Source: SW132 sp038150125 (GTDB lineage Bacteria; Bacteroidota; Rhodothermia; Balneolales; Balneolaceae). From it: a DNA stretch of 64,000 nt. The position numbers and the translations under genes were made by a program. This document shows, one piece after another, positions 1 through 9,061 of this stretch. The DNA is taken from positions 259,088 through 323,087 of the forward strand of contig NZ_JBBVMF010000006.1 of assembly GCF_038150125.1 (NCBI RefSeq). Reading direction: 5' to 3'. Numbering within the stretch: position 1 is the first letter of the stretch; every line of letters starts with the position of its first letter. The notes under the pieces were generated by a model that had not been told where the DNA came from, searched no databases, and worked only from the letters and a program-made list of their open reading frames with translations.

Positions 1-18
1 CTTTTTGGACAGCCTACC

Positions 19-131
19 GGGGGGTGGTAGCCTTAGGTCTTTGAACCCAAATTAATCAAAGAAACCTGTTTCCCTACAGGGATTTGGCACAACCATCCCT
101 CAATCCCCTCTTGGGAAGGAGGGGACTTTCT
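19..131. repeat. Dispersed intergenic repeat, copy A1
   Basis: GC-rich palindromic sequence upstream of thiL. A hairpin pairs CCCCTC (105-110) with GAGGGG (119-124), and a GGGGTGGTAG block lies near 22-31. Read on the reverse strand, the order of blocks (CCTCCTT hairpin, GGTTGTG, a second CCCT-GGGAAACA block, CTACCACCCC) matches 7361-7512, so the two are copies of one element in opposite orientation. I looked for a TPP riboswitch here and did not see one. Confidence 0.6.
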
Positions 132-171
132 AATCCGAAAACCTATTTTAAAGATAAATTAATCGATCAAC

Positions 172-1248
172 ATGAACGAGGAAGCGCCATTTAAAGGATT
201 TGAATCCCTGTCTGAGCTGGGTGAGTTTGGTTTGATTGATCAGATCGCCGGCCTATTCGGTAAAGGCTGTGTTGAGGATACGATTGGTATCGGTGATGAC
301 TGTGCGGTATTGCCATATAAAGATGGCCAATCACTGCTAATCACAACAGATATGTTGATTGAAGATCGCCATTTTCGCCATTCCTGGATCTCAGCAGAAG
401 ACCTTGGCTATAAATCCCTGGCGGTGAACCTGAGTGATATCTCGGCGATGGGCGGTAAACCGCTATACGCGTTCCTGAGTATTGGTTTGCCGGATGATCT
501 TACTCTCGACTGGGTGGAGCGGTTTTTCAGGGGAACACGTGAACTTTCAGAAACAAATGGAGTAAAATTATTGGGCGGTGATACCACAAAAAGCCCCGGG
601 CCGATGGTGATCAATTACACCGTTCTTGGCGTTATGGACGAAGACTCTGTTCTGTGGAGATCATCTGCAAAGCCGGGAGATCAAATAGCGGTGCTTGGAA
701 AGCTGGGTGAATCCGGTGCCGGGCTGAAACTGCTCATTGAAAACAAATCCTCGTACAGTTCTTCAGAACAGGCCATGATTAAATCTCACAGCCGGCCACA
801 GCTCTATGTGGAGGAATCACAGTTTCTTGCATCTAATTCTGCAGTGCACGCAATGATCGATCTGTCGGACGGTATTCAGTCTGATGCCGGGCATATTGCT
901 AAAAAATCGGGGGTAACACTACAGGTTGATGCAGATCGTATTCCGATAACTTCAGATTTGAAACAAGTTTGTGAATCATACAACTGGGATTCGCTGGAGC
1001 TGGCACTGTCTTCTGGCGAGGATTACGGATTGCTGTTTACGTTTGATGAAGCGAATGCAGGCAGACTATCGGATGAGTTTAAACAAAAATTCAATATCGA
1101 GCTTACTATTATCGGTGAGGTTAAAGACGGTTCGCCGGAATTGACCCTGTTAAAAGATGGTGATGCATTTGATATCGGGAAAAAGGGGTTTGATCATTTT
1201 AGAAGTGAAAAGCTGGAGCGAAGCGACAGTTCCGATCCCTCGGGGTGA
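172..1248 (+). CDS. thiL: Thiamine-monophosphate kinase
   Basis: Phosphorylates thiamine monophosphate to thiamine pyrophosphate with ATP, the last step of cofactor synthesis, in the cytoplasm. The 358-residue protein has the family's N-terminal GIGDDCAVL block (about residues 39-47), the TTDMLIEDRHF segment with metal-binding acidic residues, the VNLSDISAMGG block and the LLGGDTTKS motif near 135. Length is typical or slightly long. It heads a same-strand set with thiD and tenA, 72 bp before thiD. The last 15 or so residues are low-complexity and hydrophilic, and their DNA resembles the GTGAAAAG-type simple sequence seen near 46.8 kb, so the 3' end may have been extended by such a repeat. 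Family assignment is firm. Confidence 0.95.
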   Translation: MNEEAPFKGFESLSELGEFGLIDQIAGLFGKGCVEDTIGIGDDCAVLPYKDGQSLLITTDMLIEDRHFRHSWISAEDLGYKSLAVNLSDISAMGGKPLYAFLSIGLPDDLTLDWVERFFRGTRELSETNGVKLLGGDTTKSPGPMVINYTVLGVMDEDSVLWRSSAKPGDQIAVLGKLGESGAGLKLLIENKSSYSSSEQAMIKSHSRPQLYVEESQFLASNSAVHAMIDLSDGIQSDAGHIAKKSGVTLQVDADRIPITSDLKQVCESYNWDSLELALSSGEDYGLLFTFDEANAGRLSDEFKQKFNIELTIIGEVKDGSPELTLLKDGDAFDIGKKGFDHFRSEKLERSDSSDPSG

Positions 1249-1320
1249 AAAGTGAGAAGTGAAAGCTGTGGGTAAACTGCACGGGTATCAATTGTGTAAA
1301 ACTAGAAAAGATATTTCAAT

Positions 1321-2145
1321 ATGACCTCAAAAAAATATACAAGAGTACTCACTATTGCGGGATCCGACAGTGGTGGTGGAGCAGGAATCCAGGCCGACCT
1401 GAAAACATTTTCTGCACTTGGGTGCTATGGAATGTCAGTTATCACTGCTTTGACGGCACAGAATACGGAAACTGTAGCGGGAATTCAGGCTGCCGAGCCG
1501 GAATTTGTAGTTCAGCAAATAGATGCTGTTCTGGATGACATCGGTACTGATGCGATCAAAATCGGAATGCTCTTTTCGGCTGAAATTATCGAAGCTGTGG
1601 CGGAACGGCTGAAGGCGTACAAATCAGACAGCATTGTACTCGATCCTGTCATGATTTCAAAAAGCGGAGCTCAGCTTCTGAAAGAGGATGCTGTTGAGAC
1701 AATGGTCGAACAGCTATTTCCGATCGCTTTACTCATCACGCCAAATATACCGGAAGCTGAAAAACTAACGGGGATTGATATCGGGACGGAGGATGACATG
1801 AAACGTGCCGCGGAAATCCTGTTCGATACCGGCGCTCAGAATGTACTGATCAAAGGTGGTCATATGAATGGGGATCAGTCAAAAGATATGCTCTTTTGCA
1901 ATAGAGACGGGAAAACCGATACGTATGTTTTTGCTTCAAAACGTATCAATACAAAAAACACGCACGGAACCGGATGTACCTACTCATCGGCCATCGCATC
2001 CTATCTTGCACACGATTGTGACCTGGAGAACGCCGTAAAATTTGCCAAACAGTATGTTAAGGGAGCGATTGAGGAAGGGGCTTCCTATAAAACCGGATCG
2101 GGCCATGGTCCGTTAAATCATTTTTTTGATGTTTGGAACAGATAA
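1321..2145 (+). CDS. thiD: Hydroxymethylpyrimidine/phosphomethylpyrimidine kinase
   Basis: Phosphorylates the pyrimidine half of thiamine twice (HMP to HMP-P to HMP-PP). The ribokinase-like protein of 274 residues opens with the TIAGSDSGGGAGIQADLKT substrate-binding block, has the TALTAQNT segment, IKIGMLFS, DPVMISKSG, and the C-terminal anion-hole/catalytic motif around KNTHGTGCTYSSAIA. Size and motif order match bacterial ThiD. It sits between thiL and tenA on the same strand, which fits a thiamine operon. ThiD-like pyridoxal kinases share the fold, but the neighbours favour the thiamine role. Confidence 0.95.
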   Translation: MTSKKYTRVLTIAGSDSGGGAGIQADLKTFSALGCYGMSVITALTAQNTETVAGIQAAEPEFVVQQIDAVLDDIGTDAIKIGMLFSAEIIEAVAERLKAYKSDSIVLDPVMISKSGAQLLKEDAVETMVEQLFPIALLITPNIPEAEKLTGIDIGTEDDMKRAAEILFDTGAQNVLIKGGHMNGDQSKDMLFCNRDGKTDTYVFASKRINTKNTHGTGCTYSSAIASYLAHDCDLENAVKFAKQYVKGAIEEGASYKTGSGHGPLNHFFDVWNR

Positions 2146-2211
2146 AATTCAGCACAGCTTAGCTTTCAGTTATCACTTTAAATCAAATAGCATAATCAAC
2201 AAATATCAAAC

Positions 2212-2862
2212 ATGTCATTTACAACATCACTTTGGGAAGAAATCACGCCTATCTACAAAAAAATTTTGGATCTACCCTTTAACAAAGAATTGACGGAGGG
2301 CACGCTTCCTGAAGATACATTCGCTTTTTATATGAAACAGGATGCTCTTTACCTCGCCGATTTTTCCAAAGCATTGGCCATTGCCGGAGCAAAAAGTCAG
2401 TCTGCGGATGAGCTCAAGGATTTTCTCGATTTTGCTACCGGAGCCGTGGTAGTAGAACGTGCTCTTCATGAAAGCTTCCTTCAGAAATTCGATACCCACA
2501 TCGACGTAGATAAATCGCCGACATGTTTTGCATATACACATTTTCTTCTTTCCACGGCTTCTCTGGAAGATTATCCTGTGGCGGTTGCAGCGCTATTGCC
2601 CTGTTTCTGGATCTATCGTGAAGTCGGGCTTCACATCCATCAAAAATCTGCCAAAAACAATCCTTACCGGGAGTGGATTATTACATACGCCGGAGAGGAT
2701 TTTTCAGAAAGCGTGGATCGTGCAATTGAGATCACTGAACTGGCGGCTCAGAAAAGCTCTGATGCTGTAAGAGGACGAATGAGAAGTGCATTCGCAGACT
2801 CAACCCGCATGGAGTGGATGTTCTGGGATTCGGCCTATCGGGTGGGGCAGTGGCCGGTATAA
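2212..2862 (+). CDS. tenA: TenA-family aminopyrimidine aminohydrolase (thiaminase II)
   Basis: TenA proteins hydrolyse aminopyrimidine breakdown products of thiamine so that HMP can be salvaged, and they can cleave thiamine. The 216-residue all-helical protein shows the N-terminal SLWEEITPIYKKILDLPF block, FAFYMKQDALYLADFSKAL, and the LLPCFWIYREVG motif that carries the family's catalytic cysteine, with acidic EDFSESVDRAI and MEWMFWDSAYR at the C-terminus. It lies 66 bp after thiD, so its HMP product would feed ThiD and then ThiL. The historic transcription-regulator annotation for this family is not supported here, as no DNA-binding domain is visible. Confidence 0.93.
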   Translation: MSFTTSLWEEITPIYKKILDLPFNKELTEGTLPEDTFAFYMKQDALYLADFSKALAIAGAKSQSADELKDFLDFATGAVVVERALHESFLQKFDTHIDVDKSPTCFAYTHFLLSTASLEDYPVAVAALLPCFWIYREVGLHIHQKSAKNNPYREWIITYAGEDFSESVDRAIEITELAAQKSSDAVRGRMRSAFADSTRMEWMFWDSAYRVGQWPV

Positions 2863-2901
2863 CGCACCGTGGCGTTGCTGACCTGCATTCTGATCTTAAA
2901 A

Positions 2902-2998
2902 ATACATGGGATGTCTTTTACTGGCAAATAGCATGGATATTTTCCAATAGTATTGTAGTATATCTTAGCTTTTTGTAATTGTTAGACATACCATGTTT
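2902..2998. repeat. Solitary ~95-bp element with inverted ends
   Basis: A left arm ACATGGGATGTCT (2904-2916) is followed 67 bp later by a right arm AGACATACCATGTTT (2984-2998), which is its near reverse complement. The arms and their spacing match the four tandem units at 11778-12211, where the gap between arms is 65-66 bp. The 67-bp interior is AT-rich and shows no clear similarity to the interiors of the array units. It lies in the tenA/permease intergenic space. Confidence 0.7.
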
Positions 2999-3059
2999 AA
3001 ACATTTGGCCGAAATCTACCTAATTGTCAGCAAAGACAGCCGTTAACTGTGGGGTCCGG

Positions 3060-5412
3060 CTATTTTTCACTACCGGAATCGGGAGAGGAACTCAAGCCAA
3101 GCTGTTCTTTCATGCGTTTCAGGCCTTCACTTGCTTTTAGTTTCCAGTCTTCCGTGAGGTAACGGCGTACCATCAATACAGAACACGGAGCGCTGTCTGC
3201 TACGATATCAGTGATGGTTCCAAACAGGACATTGCGAATTCCCCATTCATGTGAGGCGCCGATGATGGTCAGGTCAAAATTCTCCTCTTTAAGAATCTGG
3301 TCAATACCGTCTGTCACACTTTCTGATTCGATGATTTTGATGTTAAGATTATCGAACGAATCGGCAAGTGGTTCGATGATTTTTTTTAGTTCTGCGCGTT
3401 CATCCTCCTTCACGGTTCCGGGCTTCACGAGCCGTAACAATGTAAGGTTAGCGTCCAGATTACGCGCAATACGCAGCCCGATTTCAAGTCCCAGCTGTGC
3501 GTGGTATCCGCCCCCCAGGGCAACAGGATGGAGTCGACCTTGTCGAGCCCGCGATCCTTTAGAATCCCGACATCGGCCTTCAGATTTTTGATGATCTTTT
3601 GAACGGGTGAATTGTAGATGCGGCCGATGCTGAATCCTCCCTGCCAGCCCATGAGCATCATGTCTGCTTTTCGGTTTTCGGTCTCTTCAATCAAGCCGTT
3701 AAATACATTATATGCAGCTTCGGATACGGCTTCAAAACTCGTATTGGCAAGGGCTTTGGCACTATCTGAGGAAACTTCGCCTTTTTTTAGTTTCACTTGT
3801 TCTCCTATTTCTTTAATGCTGTTTACCACAGATTGCCGTTCTTCCAGTTTTCGGCGAATGGTTGATAACGGCGTTTGATAAGGTACCTTTACGATACTCA
3901 ATCCTGTAACGCGTCCCGGCTCTTTAGCGCCGGCGGCTATCATCTGCCCCAGCCGCAAAAGATCACCCTCGGTTTCAGGATTGGCCAGTGCCGTGACAAT
4001 ATGCCGCGGTTCGATGGCATCCAACGCCCTTACACCGGGCTGCCACTCCTCGGATGGTTCGGCTTCATGAAGCTCAACCGGAAGGCCGAATATCTTGAGC
4101 CCGTGCACTTCCCATCGCTTCTTGAAATCCGGCAGGGCATCCTCGAACTCCACACGTGATCGCCCCCATGCCAGATACCAGCCTAAACTGCCGATAATGA
4201 GTACTGTTACGGCGATCTGGGCAAATGTGCCTGAAAAAATAATAATCCCAAGACAGCAAATTGCGGCTACGAGCTGCAGCCATGGCGTTCCGGGTGATGG
4301 GTACGTGGGCTTGTACCACGAAGGATTGGCGGCCCTTAGCATGACACATCCAATATTGAGAGCCGCATAGCTGTAAAGCTGAAGCACACTTGCCACTTTT
4401 GCAAGGTTTTCAAGGCTCTCGAGAAGTAAAAATGAAAGTGCAAGGATTCCTGTAAGAATAATTGCCCGGTAGGGTGTAAGAAGTTTTTTGTGAATCTCGC
4501 TGAGCCAGTTTGGCATCATCCGGTCGCGTGCCATCGCCAGGTTAATGCTCGATGATGCGAGAATGCTGGCATTTGCTGATGAGATGGTGGCAAGAAGCCC
4601 CGCCAGGATAATCAGCACAACACCGGGGTTCCCAAGCATTTGCCGGGCAGCGGCTGTTAACGGGTCGGGAACGTCGCCGATCGTATCTTGTGTGAAAATT
4701 CCGCCGATCACTAATAGAATCACTACATAAAGCACAGTCACAAGTGCCACCGAACCAATAAGAGCGCGCGGTAAATTTTTAGACGGATCTTTGATCTCTT
4801 CCGCCACAGCGGCGATTTTCACAAATCCGAGGAAAGAGACAAATACAAGCGCGGTGGTCCCGAAAATAGGTTCTGTTCCGAATGGGAAAAAGGGGCTAAA
4901 GTTGTTGGAATCTATTTAAAAACACCGAATAAACTAAATCCGCCAAGAATTACAAACAGTGTTAAGACGATTGTGACCTGGGTTCGCCCTGACTCCTTTG
5001 CACCTACGACATTCTATATGGTAAGGAGTACACCGCCAATAAATGCGCCCCAGAATGCAGTGACGGGAAGAAACTGAGATAAATACTCGCCCATGCCGAA
5101 CAGGTAAAATGCAATGGCAAATGTGAGGCTCAGCCAGATACCCACGCCCGATATGGCACCGAAGGCGGGACCGAGTGAGCGTGACACGAAAAAATAATCA
5201 CCGCCGGATGTGGGTATGCCGGTGGCAAGCTCTGTGGCACTTGATGCGGCAATCATACAAACGATACCAGACAGGATGTAAGCAAAAATGGCTGCCGGGC
5301 CCGACATCTCAAGGGCTACGCCGGCCAGCAGGAAGATACCGGCACCGATCATTGTACCGGCGCCGATGGTTAATGCGTCCCAAAACCCAAGTTCGCGTCT
5401 GAGCTCACTCAT
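3060..5412 (-). pseudogene. Broken APC-family amino-acid permease with C-terminal universal-stress (Usp) domains
   Basis: One reading order, interrupted three times. Segment 5412-5014 gives the permease start (GFWDALTIGAGTMIGAGIFL) and ends at an in-frame TAG (5016-5014). Reading on in the same frame continues the permease (NVVGAKESGRTQ) to a second break in an A/T run at about 4915-4922, where a 1-bp loss shifts the frame. The 4822-3425 part carries the remaining membrane helices and a first Usp domain. A third break in the six-C run at 3511-3516 shifts into the last Usp domain (DLTIIGASHEWG, about 3440-3060). Intact relatives are single proteins of roughly 750 residues that import amino acids. 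Two of the lesions are single-base losses in homopolymers, so assembly error is possible for those, but not easily for the TAG. Confidence 0.85.
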
Positions 5413-5605
5413 TTCAATGGGGCTGAATTAGAAGGATGAAAAATCTGCGTTAAAAAAACGTGTACTCATTTTGTTCAGGACCCACAGACGATATCTTGAA
5501 TGAGACCGTAATGAACATATCAACACCGCAGTCTTGTTGTTGACCGCTTTGATGAATATTTTCAATGACAAATAATATAAATTTTATAATTAGAACCAAA
5601 TTTAG

Positions 5606-5941
5606 ATGACCGAAGATGAGAAAAAAGAGATCAAACGAATCATTGATGAGCAGATAGAATCCGTTCGTGAAGAGATTGAAGAGCTGAAGGAGCTCACCAA
5701 ACCGGTAAAGCTGGATGCATCGGTTGGCCGTTTGTCACGCATGGATGCCATTAACAACAAAGCGATCAACGAAAAGCAGCTTCGGGACAAAAAAAGCACG
5801 CTCCAAAAGCTGGAGCGGGCGCAGGAGAGATATGAAGAGGGTAAGTTGGGCAAGTGCCTGAAATGCGGGAAAGAGATCCCGTTTGGCCGGCTCAAATTTA
5901 TGCCGTACACCACCCGGTGTGTGCAATGTGCCGGGCGGTAG
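5606..5941 (+). CDS. DksA/TraR-type zinc-finger protein
   Basis: A 111-residue protein with an N-terminal charged coiled coil (about residues 1-75) and a C-terminal four-cysteine zinc finger (CLKC then CVQC, spaced 17 residues). This is the layout of DksA/TraR-like factors, which reach into the RNA polymerase secondary channel with the coiled coil and alter initiation. The usual acidic DxxDxA tip of true DksA is not obvious; the nearest equivalent is RMDAINNKA, so the exact activity is uncertain. The start is fixed by a TAG stop three bases upstream. It stands alone between the broken permease and the esterase. Confidence 0.85.
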   Translation: MTEDEKKEIKRIIDEQIESVREEIEELKELTKPVKLDASVGRLSRMDAINNKAINEKQLRDKKSTLQKLERAQERYEEGKLGKCLKCGKEIPFGRLKFMPYTTRCVQCAGR

Positions 5942-5984
5942 CAATGATTAAACAATCTCCTGGCTAATACTTCTGATAAAACCG

Positions 5985-7241
5985 TTACCGGAGGCCGGGT
6001 GTGCTCCAGGGGATCCAGCGCTCGTTTTCAAATGAAAAGCTTGCATCCGTATCAAAAATATTAGTTTGAGCCGGGTTGTTCAGGAGAAACGTTTCAACAA
6101 AAGCAGCTACATGCGGCTTCTGAGAATCGGGCAGCTGGCAGTGGTTATGGCCGCTCACCTGCGAAAATCCCATCCGCTGAGGTACGCCCATCGCAGTCCA
6201 AACCTCACGGGCTGCCAGTGACGCGCCATAAGTGCTTTTTGGTCCCAGCCAGTCGATCCCCGAATGTTCAATAACAAGCAGTCCGCGCGGTGCAACCATA
6301 CCCATCACCTCGTGATGGTCGAACGGCAGTTTCTCCACCGATTCACTGAACTGCGAAAAGGACTCCCTGAGCCAAACATTTTCACCGACAATTTGCCGCA
6401 GCGTTTGCACATTTTGCCCGTTTTCTAGCATGGTATCGGATATCCGCCAGGATGCAGCTCCACCCGCGCCCGACTCCTGGGGAATGGTGAGGGCGATTCG
6501 CTCATCAAATGCCCCGGCAATCAGCGCGCCTTTTCCATTTCTTGAGCAGCCAGTTACACCCAGCCGTTCGGTGTCAATCGGTGAATCCACAGTTTCCAGG
6601 AGGTCAATCACCCGGCTGACGCCCCACGCCCAAGCCATGAGCGCACCGGCGGGATGATCGCTTCCGTACAAATCATAAAACAAACCGTTACCTCTTGAAG
6701 ATGCATTCATCTGCTCTGCAATCGCGCTATTTGGAAAGTTGATCAAGGCCACGCCAAGACTGTCGAGCTGATCATTATCCAGGAATGAGCGGCCCATACC
6801 AATGATAGCAGGATAAGGAGCCTGACCGCCGGACGGCAAAATCACTTCTGAGTTGAAAGAGATCGTGCGTCCCTGGTGTTCTATGGTAAGCCGGAGCGTT
6901 TCGTTTTCAAACGATCCGGTGACCGATTCCGGGGCACTTGGTTTTTCTCCCAGCTCAAACTGCTGGGCCATTTGGCCAATTTCATCACGTCTGCAGTTCC
7001 AATGGTCCATTCTGGATACTTGGGAACCATCAGAAAAACTGAAAGGATTTGGCAGATGAGCGACGGAATCAAGCTCTGAAAATGACAAATCAGGGGCTTC
7101 CGGACAATTGCTGCTGGTTTGACCCGACTCCGCTGACATAGCAACAGGCAGCGCTGCGGGTGATTCCGCCCGGTTATTTGTACATGAAACAGCCGCCAGG
7201 AAAAGCAGCGCGCAGTATATAATTGTTCTGAATAGAGACAT
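5985..7241 (-). CDS. CE15-type glucuronoyl esterase lipoprotein
   Basis: Glucuronoyl methylesterases cut the ester bond between glucuronoxylan side chains and lignin or methanol. The mature domain shows the family nucleophile motif GCSRNGKGAL, an IPQESGAGG segment and a C-terminal catalytic histidine region GHNHCQLP. The start at 7241 gives a lipoprotein signal (MSLFRTIIYCALLFLAAVSC with the lipobox cysteine at residue 20) and a 418-residue protein; an in-frame upstream start at 7379 would place 46 residues before this signal and is unlikely. It is a single gene, converging on the zinc-finger gene. CE15 members also include enzymes of unknown specificity, so the substrate is inferred. Confidence 0.88.
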   Translation of the reverse strand: MSLFRTIIYCALLFLAAVSCTNNRAESPAALPVAMSAESGQTSSNCPEAPDLSFSELDSVAHLPNPFSFSDGSQVSRMDHWNCRRDEIGQMAQQFELGEKPSAPESVTGSFENETLRLTIEHQGRTISFNSEVILPSGGQAPYPAIIGMGRSFLDNDQLDSLGVALINFPNSAIAEQMNASSRGNGLFYDLYGSDHPAGALMAWAWGVSRVIDLLETVDSPIDTERLGVTGCSRNGKGALIAGAFDERIALTIPQESGAGGAASWRISDTMLENGQNVQTLRQIVGENVWLRESFSQFSESVEKLPFDHHEVMGMVAPRGLLVIEHSGIDWLGPKSTYGASLAAREVWTAMGVPQRMGFSQVSGHNHCQLPDSQKPHVAAFVETFLLNNPAQTNIFDTDASFSFENERWIPWSTPGLR

Positions 7242-7360
7242 CTGGTCTGATATGTTAATTTGGTTCACGTATCTTTGGCTGTTTGAATATGGACAAAGAA
7301 TCGGTTCAAGTAAAGGGTGGATACCTGAGTTCGAATTATAATGTCTTTTGATTGGAGTAA

Positions 7361-7512
7361 AAAGTCCTCTCCTTCTCAAGGAGGGGATTCAGGGGTGGTT
7401 ATGCCCAGGGCATCGCATCCCTCTGGGGAAACAAGATTTTGAGTCTAATTTAAATTCAAAAATTTAAAGCTACCACCCCCGGCCCCTCCTTACACAGGAG
7501 GGGAGTTTTATT
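7361..7512. repeat. Dispersed intergenic repeat, copy A2
   Basis: About 150 bp made of two palindromic ends in opposite sense: a CTCCTT/AAGGAG hairpin followed by GGGGTGGTTATG at the left (7365-7403), and CTACCACCCC followed by a CCCCTCCT/AGGAGGGG hairpin at the right (7470-7505). The same order, in opposite orientation, is seen at 19-131. It fills most of the 339-bp space between the divergent esterase and EamA genes. I see no open frame in it. Confidence 0.7.
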
Positions 7513-7580
7513 TGTCCTGATTTAAAATCAAACTCAGATTAAAACTACTTTCAGATGAATAAATTAAACTCTTTAACCAA

Positions 7581-8444
7581 ATGATCTACCTGGTTTTTGC
7601 TTTCCTGACCGCCCTGTTTGAATCGCTGAAGGATCTGTCGGGGAAATTTGGCCTTGGCCGGCTTGATGAATTTTTTATCGCCTGGGTGATGTCGGCACTT
7701 GCGCTGCCTATTTTGCTTCCAATTCTATTTGTTACCGGTATCCCTGAATTGAATGCTTCATTCTGGAAAGCGCTGCTGGCAGGTGGCGCATTAAATGCGG
7801 TGAGCCTTGTGCTGTACATGCGGGCGATCCGCATGTCAGATCTGTCGATTACTATCCCGATGATCACATTTACCCCGATGTTCTTGTTAATCACATCACC
7901 GTTTATGCTTGGGGAATATCCATCAGCCGTTGGCGTGGCAGGCGTACTGCTGATTGTTGGCGGATCGTATATGCTGAATATAAAAGTACGCGGAGAAGGG
8001 TTCCTGGAGCCATTTAAAAAACTGGTGGTAGATCCCGGGCCGCGGCTGATGCTCCTGGTGGCGTTCATCTGGAGCTTTACAGCAAACATCGATAAGATCG
8101 GCGTTCAGAATTCATCGCCTATCTTTTGGTCGGTGGCCATGACCTGCTTTCTGGCGGTAGCGCTGTTCCCGGTAATGCTGAAGTTTTCAGATCATAGCAG
8201 GGAGGATATCAGAAAGCAGGCCAAACCGCTGATCGCTCTCGGAGTCTTCAATGCGCTGACGTTTGTGACCCAGATGATCGCCATCAATTTCATTTTTGTT
8301 GCTTATGTGATATCCATCAAACGGGGCAGTGCCATTTTGAGCGTCTTTTGGGGTTACTTCTTTTTTAATGAGAAAGGATTGCGCGAACGGCTCTTGGGCG
8401 TGATCATCATGGTGGCGGGCGTGTTTTTGATTACGTTGTCTTGA
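7581..8444 (+). CDS. EamA/DMT-superfamily membrane transporter
   Basis: A 287-residue inner-membrane protein with about ten hydrophobic segments arranged as two halves, as in drug/metabolite transporters of the EamA type. Visible family signs are the ALNAVSLVLYMRAIRMSDLSIT stretch at the end of helices 3-4 (where the consensus has a tandem-repeat boundary), GEYPSAVGVAGVLLIVGGSYML, and a similar C-terminal pair around FFFNEKGLRERLLGVIIMVAGV. Members export or import small metabolites; the substrate cannot be read from sequence. It is a lone gene, divergent from the esterase across the A2 repeat. Confidence 0.88.
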   Translation: MIYLVFAFLTALFESLKDLSGKFGLGRLDEFFIAWVMSALALPILLPILFVTGIPELNASFWKALLAGGALNAVSLVLYMRAIRMSDLSITIPMITFTPMFLLITSPFMLGEYPSAVGVAGVLLIVGGSYMLNIKVRGEGFLEPFKKLVVDPGPRLMLLVAFIWSFTANIDKIGVQNSSPIFWSVAMTCFLAVALFPVMLKFSDHSREDIRKQAKPLIALGVFNALTFVTQMIAINFIFVAYVISIKRGSAILSVFWGYFFFNEKGLRERLLGVIIMVAGVFLITLS

Positions 8445-9061
8445 TGACTCTCTTAGTATTGATAAATAATCAATCATCCCAGTTCCTCTTTTAAGGCAAT
8501 GTTAATTACAATGACTAATTTCTTTCTCTCGTATTTTTAAACGGTCAAAAGTACGCAAAACCCATCGAATGCGCTCCCCGGATGCCAAACGCCTTCGTCA
8601 GTAATCAAAGGCCGGGCTATTTGAAGGTTAATGAACAGCTAATTTGTAAAATCAGATCATTGCTATGTCATTTTAGAGCTGACACAGATTTAATGACAGG
8701 ACTATACGGGCCTCGAAAGAATTGGCGATAAAGGGAGCCGTAAGATCTGTGGAAACCCTTTATCATAAGGTCAGAAAAACTTAGAATTATAAAGTTTTAG
8801 CTCTAAAATTTAGAGATTTGAACAATCCATTTTAATATTTTGTATTGATTGGTATCTTTTGATCAGACTAAAAGCAAAAAAGCCAAGGGCAATGGATGAG
8901 ACTTCAGGCATTCATATTTATGAAGAGAGTGGCTATAAGGACAAAATTCGGATGTGATTTAACAGCCCGAATAATCATAAAACAGTTATCAATCACAAAT
9001 ACCTTCAGGTAGAAGCCTAAGAACTTGATCAAAGTTTAGATAGCTTAAAAGATTTCTTGAG
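8445..9061. other. 617-bp gene-free AT-rich stretch, with a candidate structured RNA at 8671-8808
   Basis: No open frame of convincing composition on either strand. Complementary arms are nested around 8671-8808: TTTTAGAGCT (8671-8680) with AGCTCTAAAA (8799-8808), CACAGAT (8683-8689) with ATCTGTG (8745-8751), and TACGG (8705-8709) with CCGTA (8738-8742). A further 9-bp perfect pair, GATAAAGGG (8727-8735) with CCCTTTATC (8756-8764), crosses these, so it would need a pseudoknot or an alternative fold. I recognise no known RNA class. The stretch lies just downstream of the two-gene island. Confidence 0.4.

Noticed and set aside
1..171. TPP riboswitch before the thiamine genes
   Set aside because: The conserved CTGAGA and ACCTGA-type cores are absent; the sequence is explained by a dispersed palindromic repeat.
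3425..5014. Programmed frameshifting in the permease-Usp gene
   Set aside because: Three separate breaks including a stop codon, with no slippery-site plus structure pattern; decay or sequencing error is simpler.
8880..9061. Remnant of a transposase or regulator in the AT-rich gap
   Set aside because: Short translated stretches show no convincing similarity to any family I can recall.
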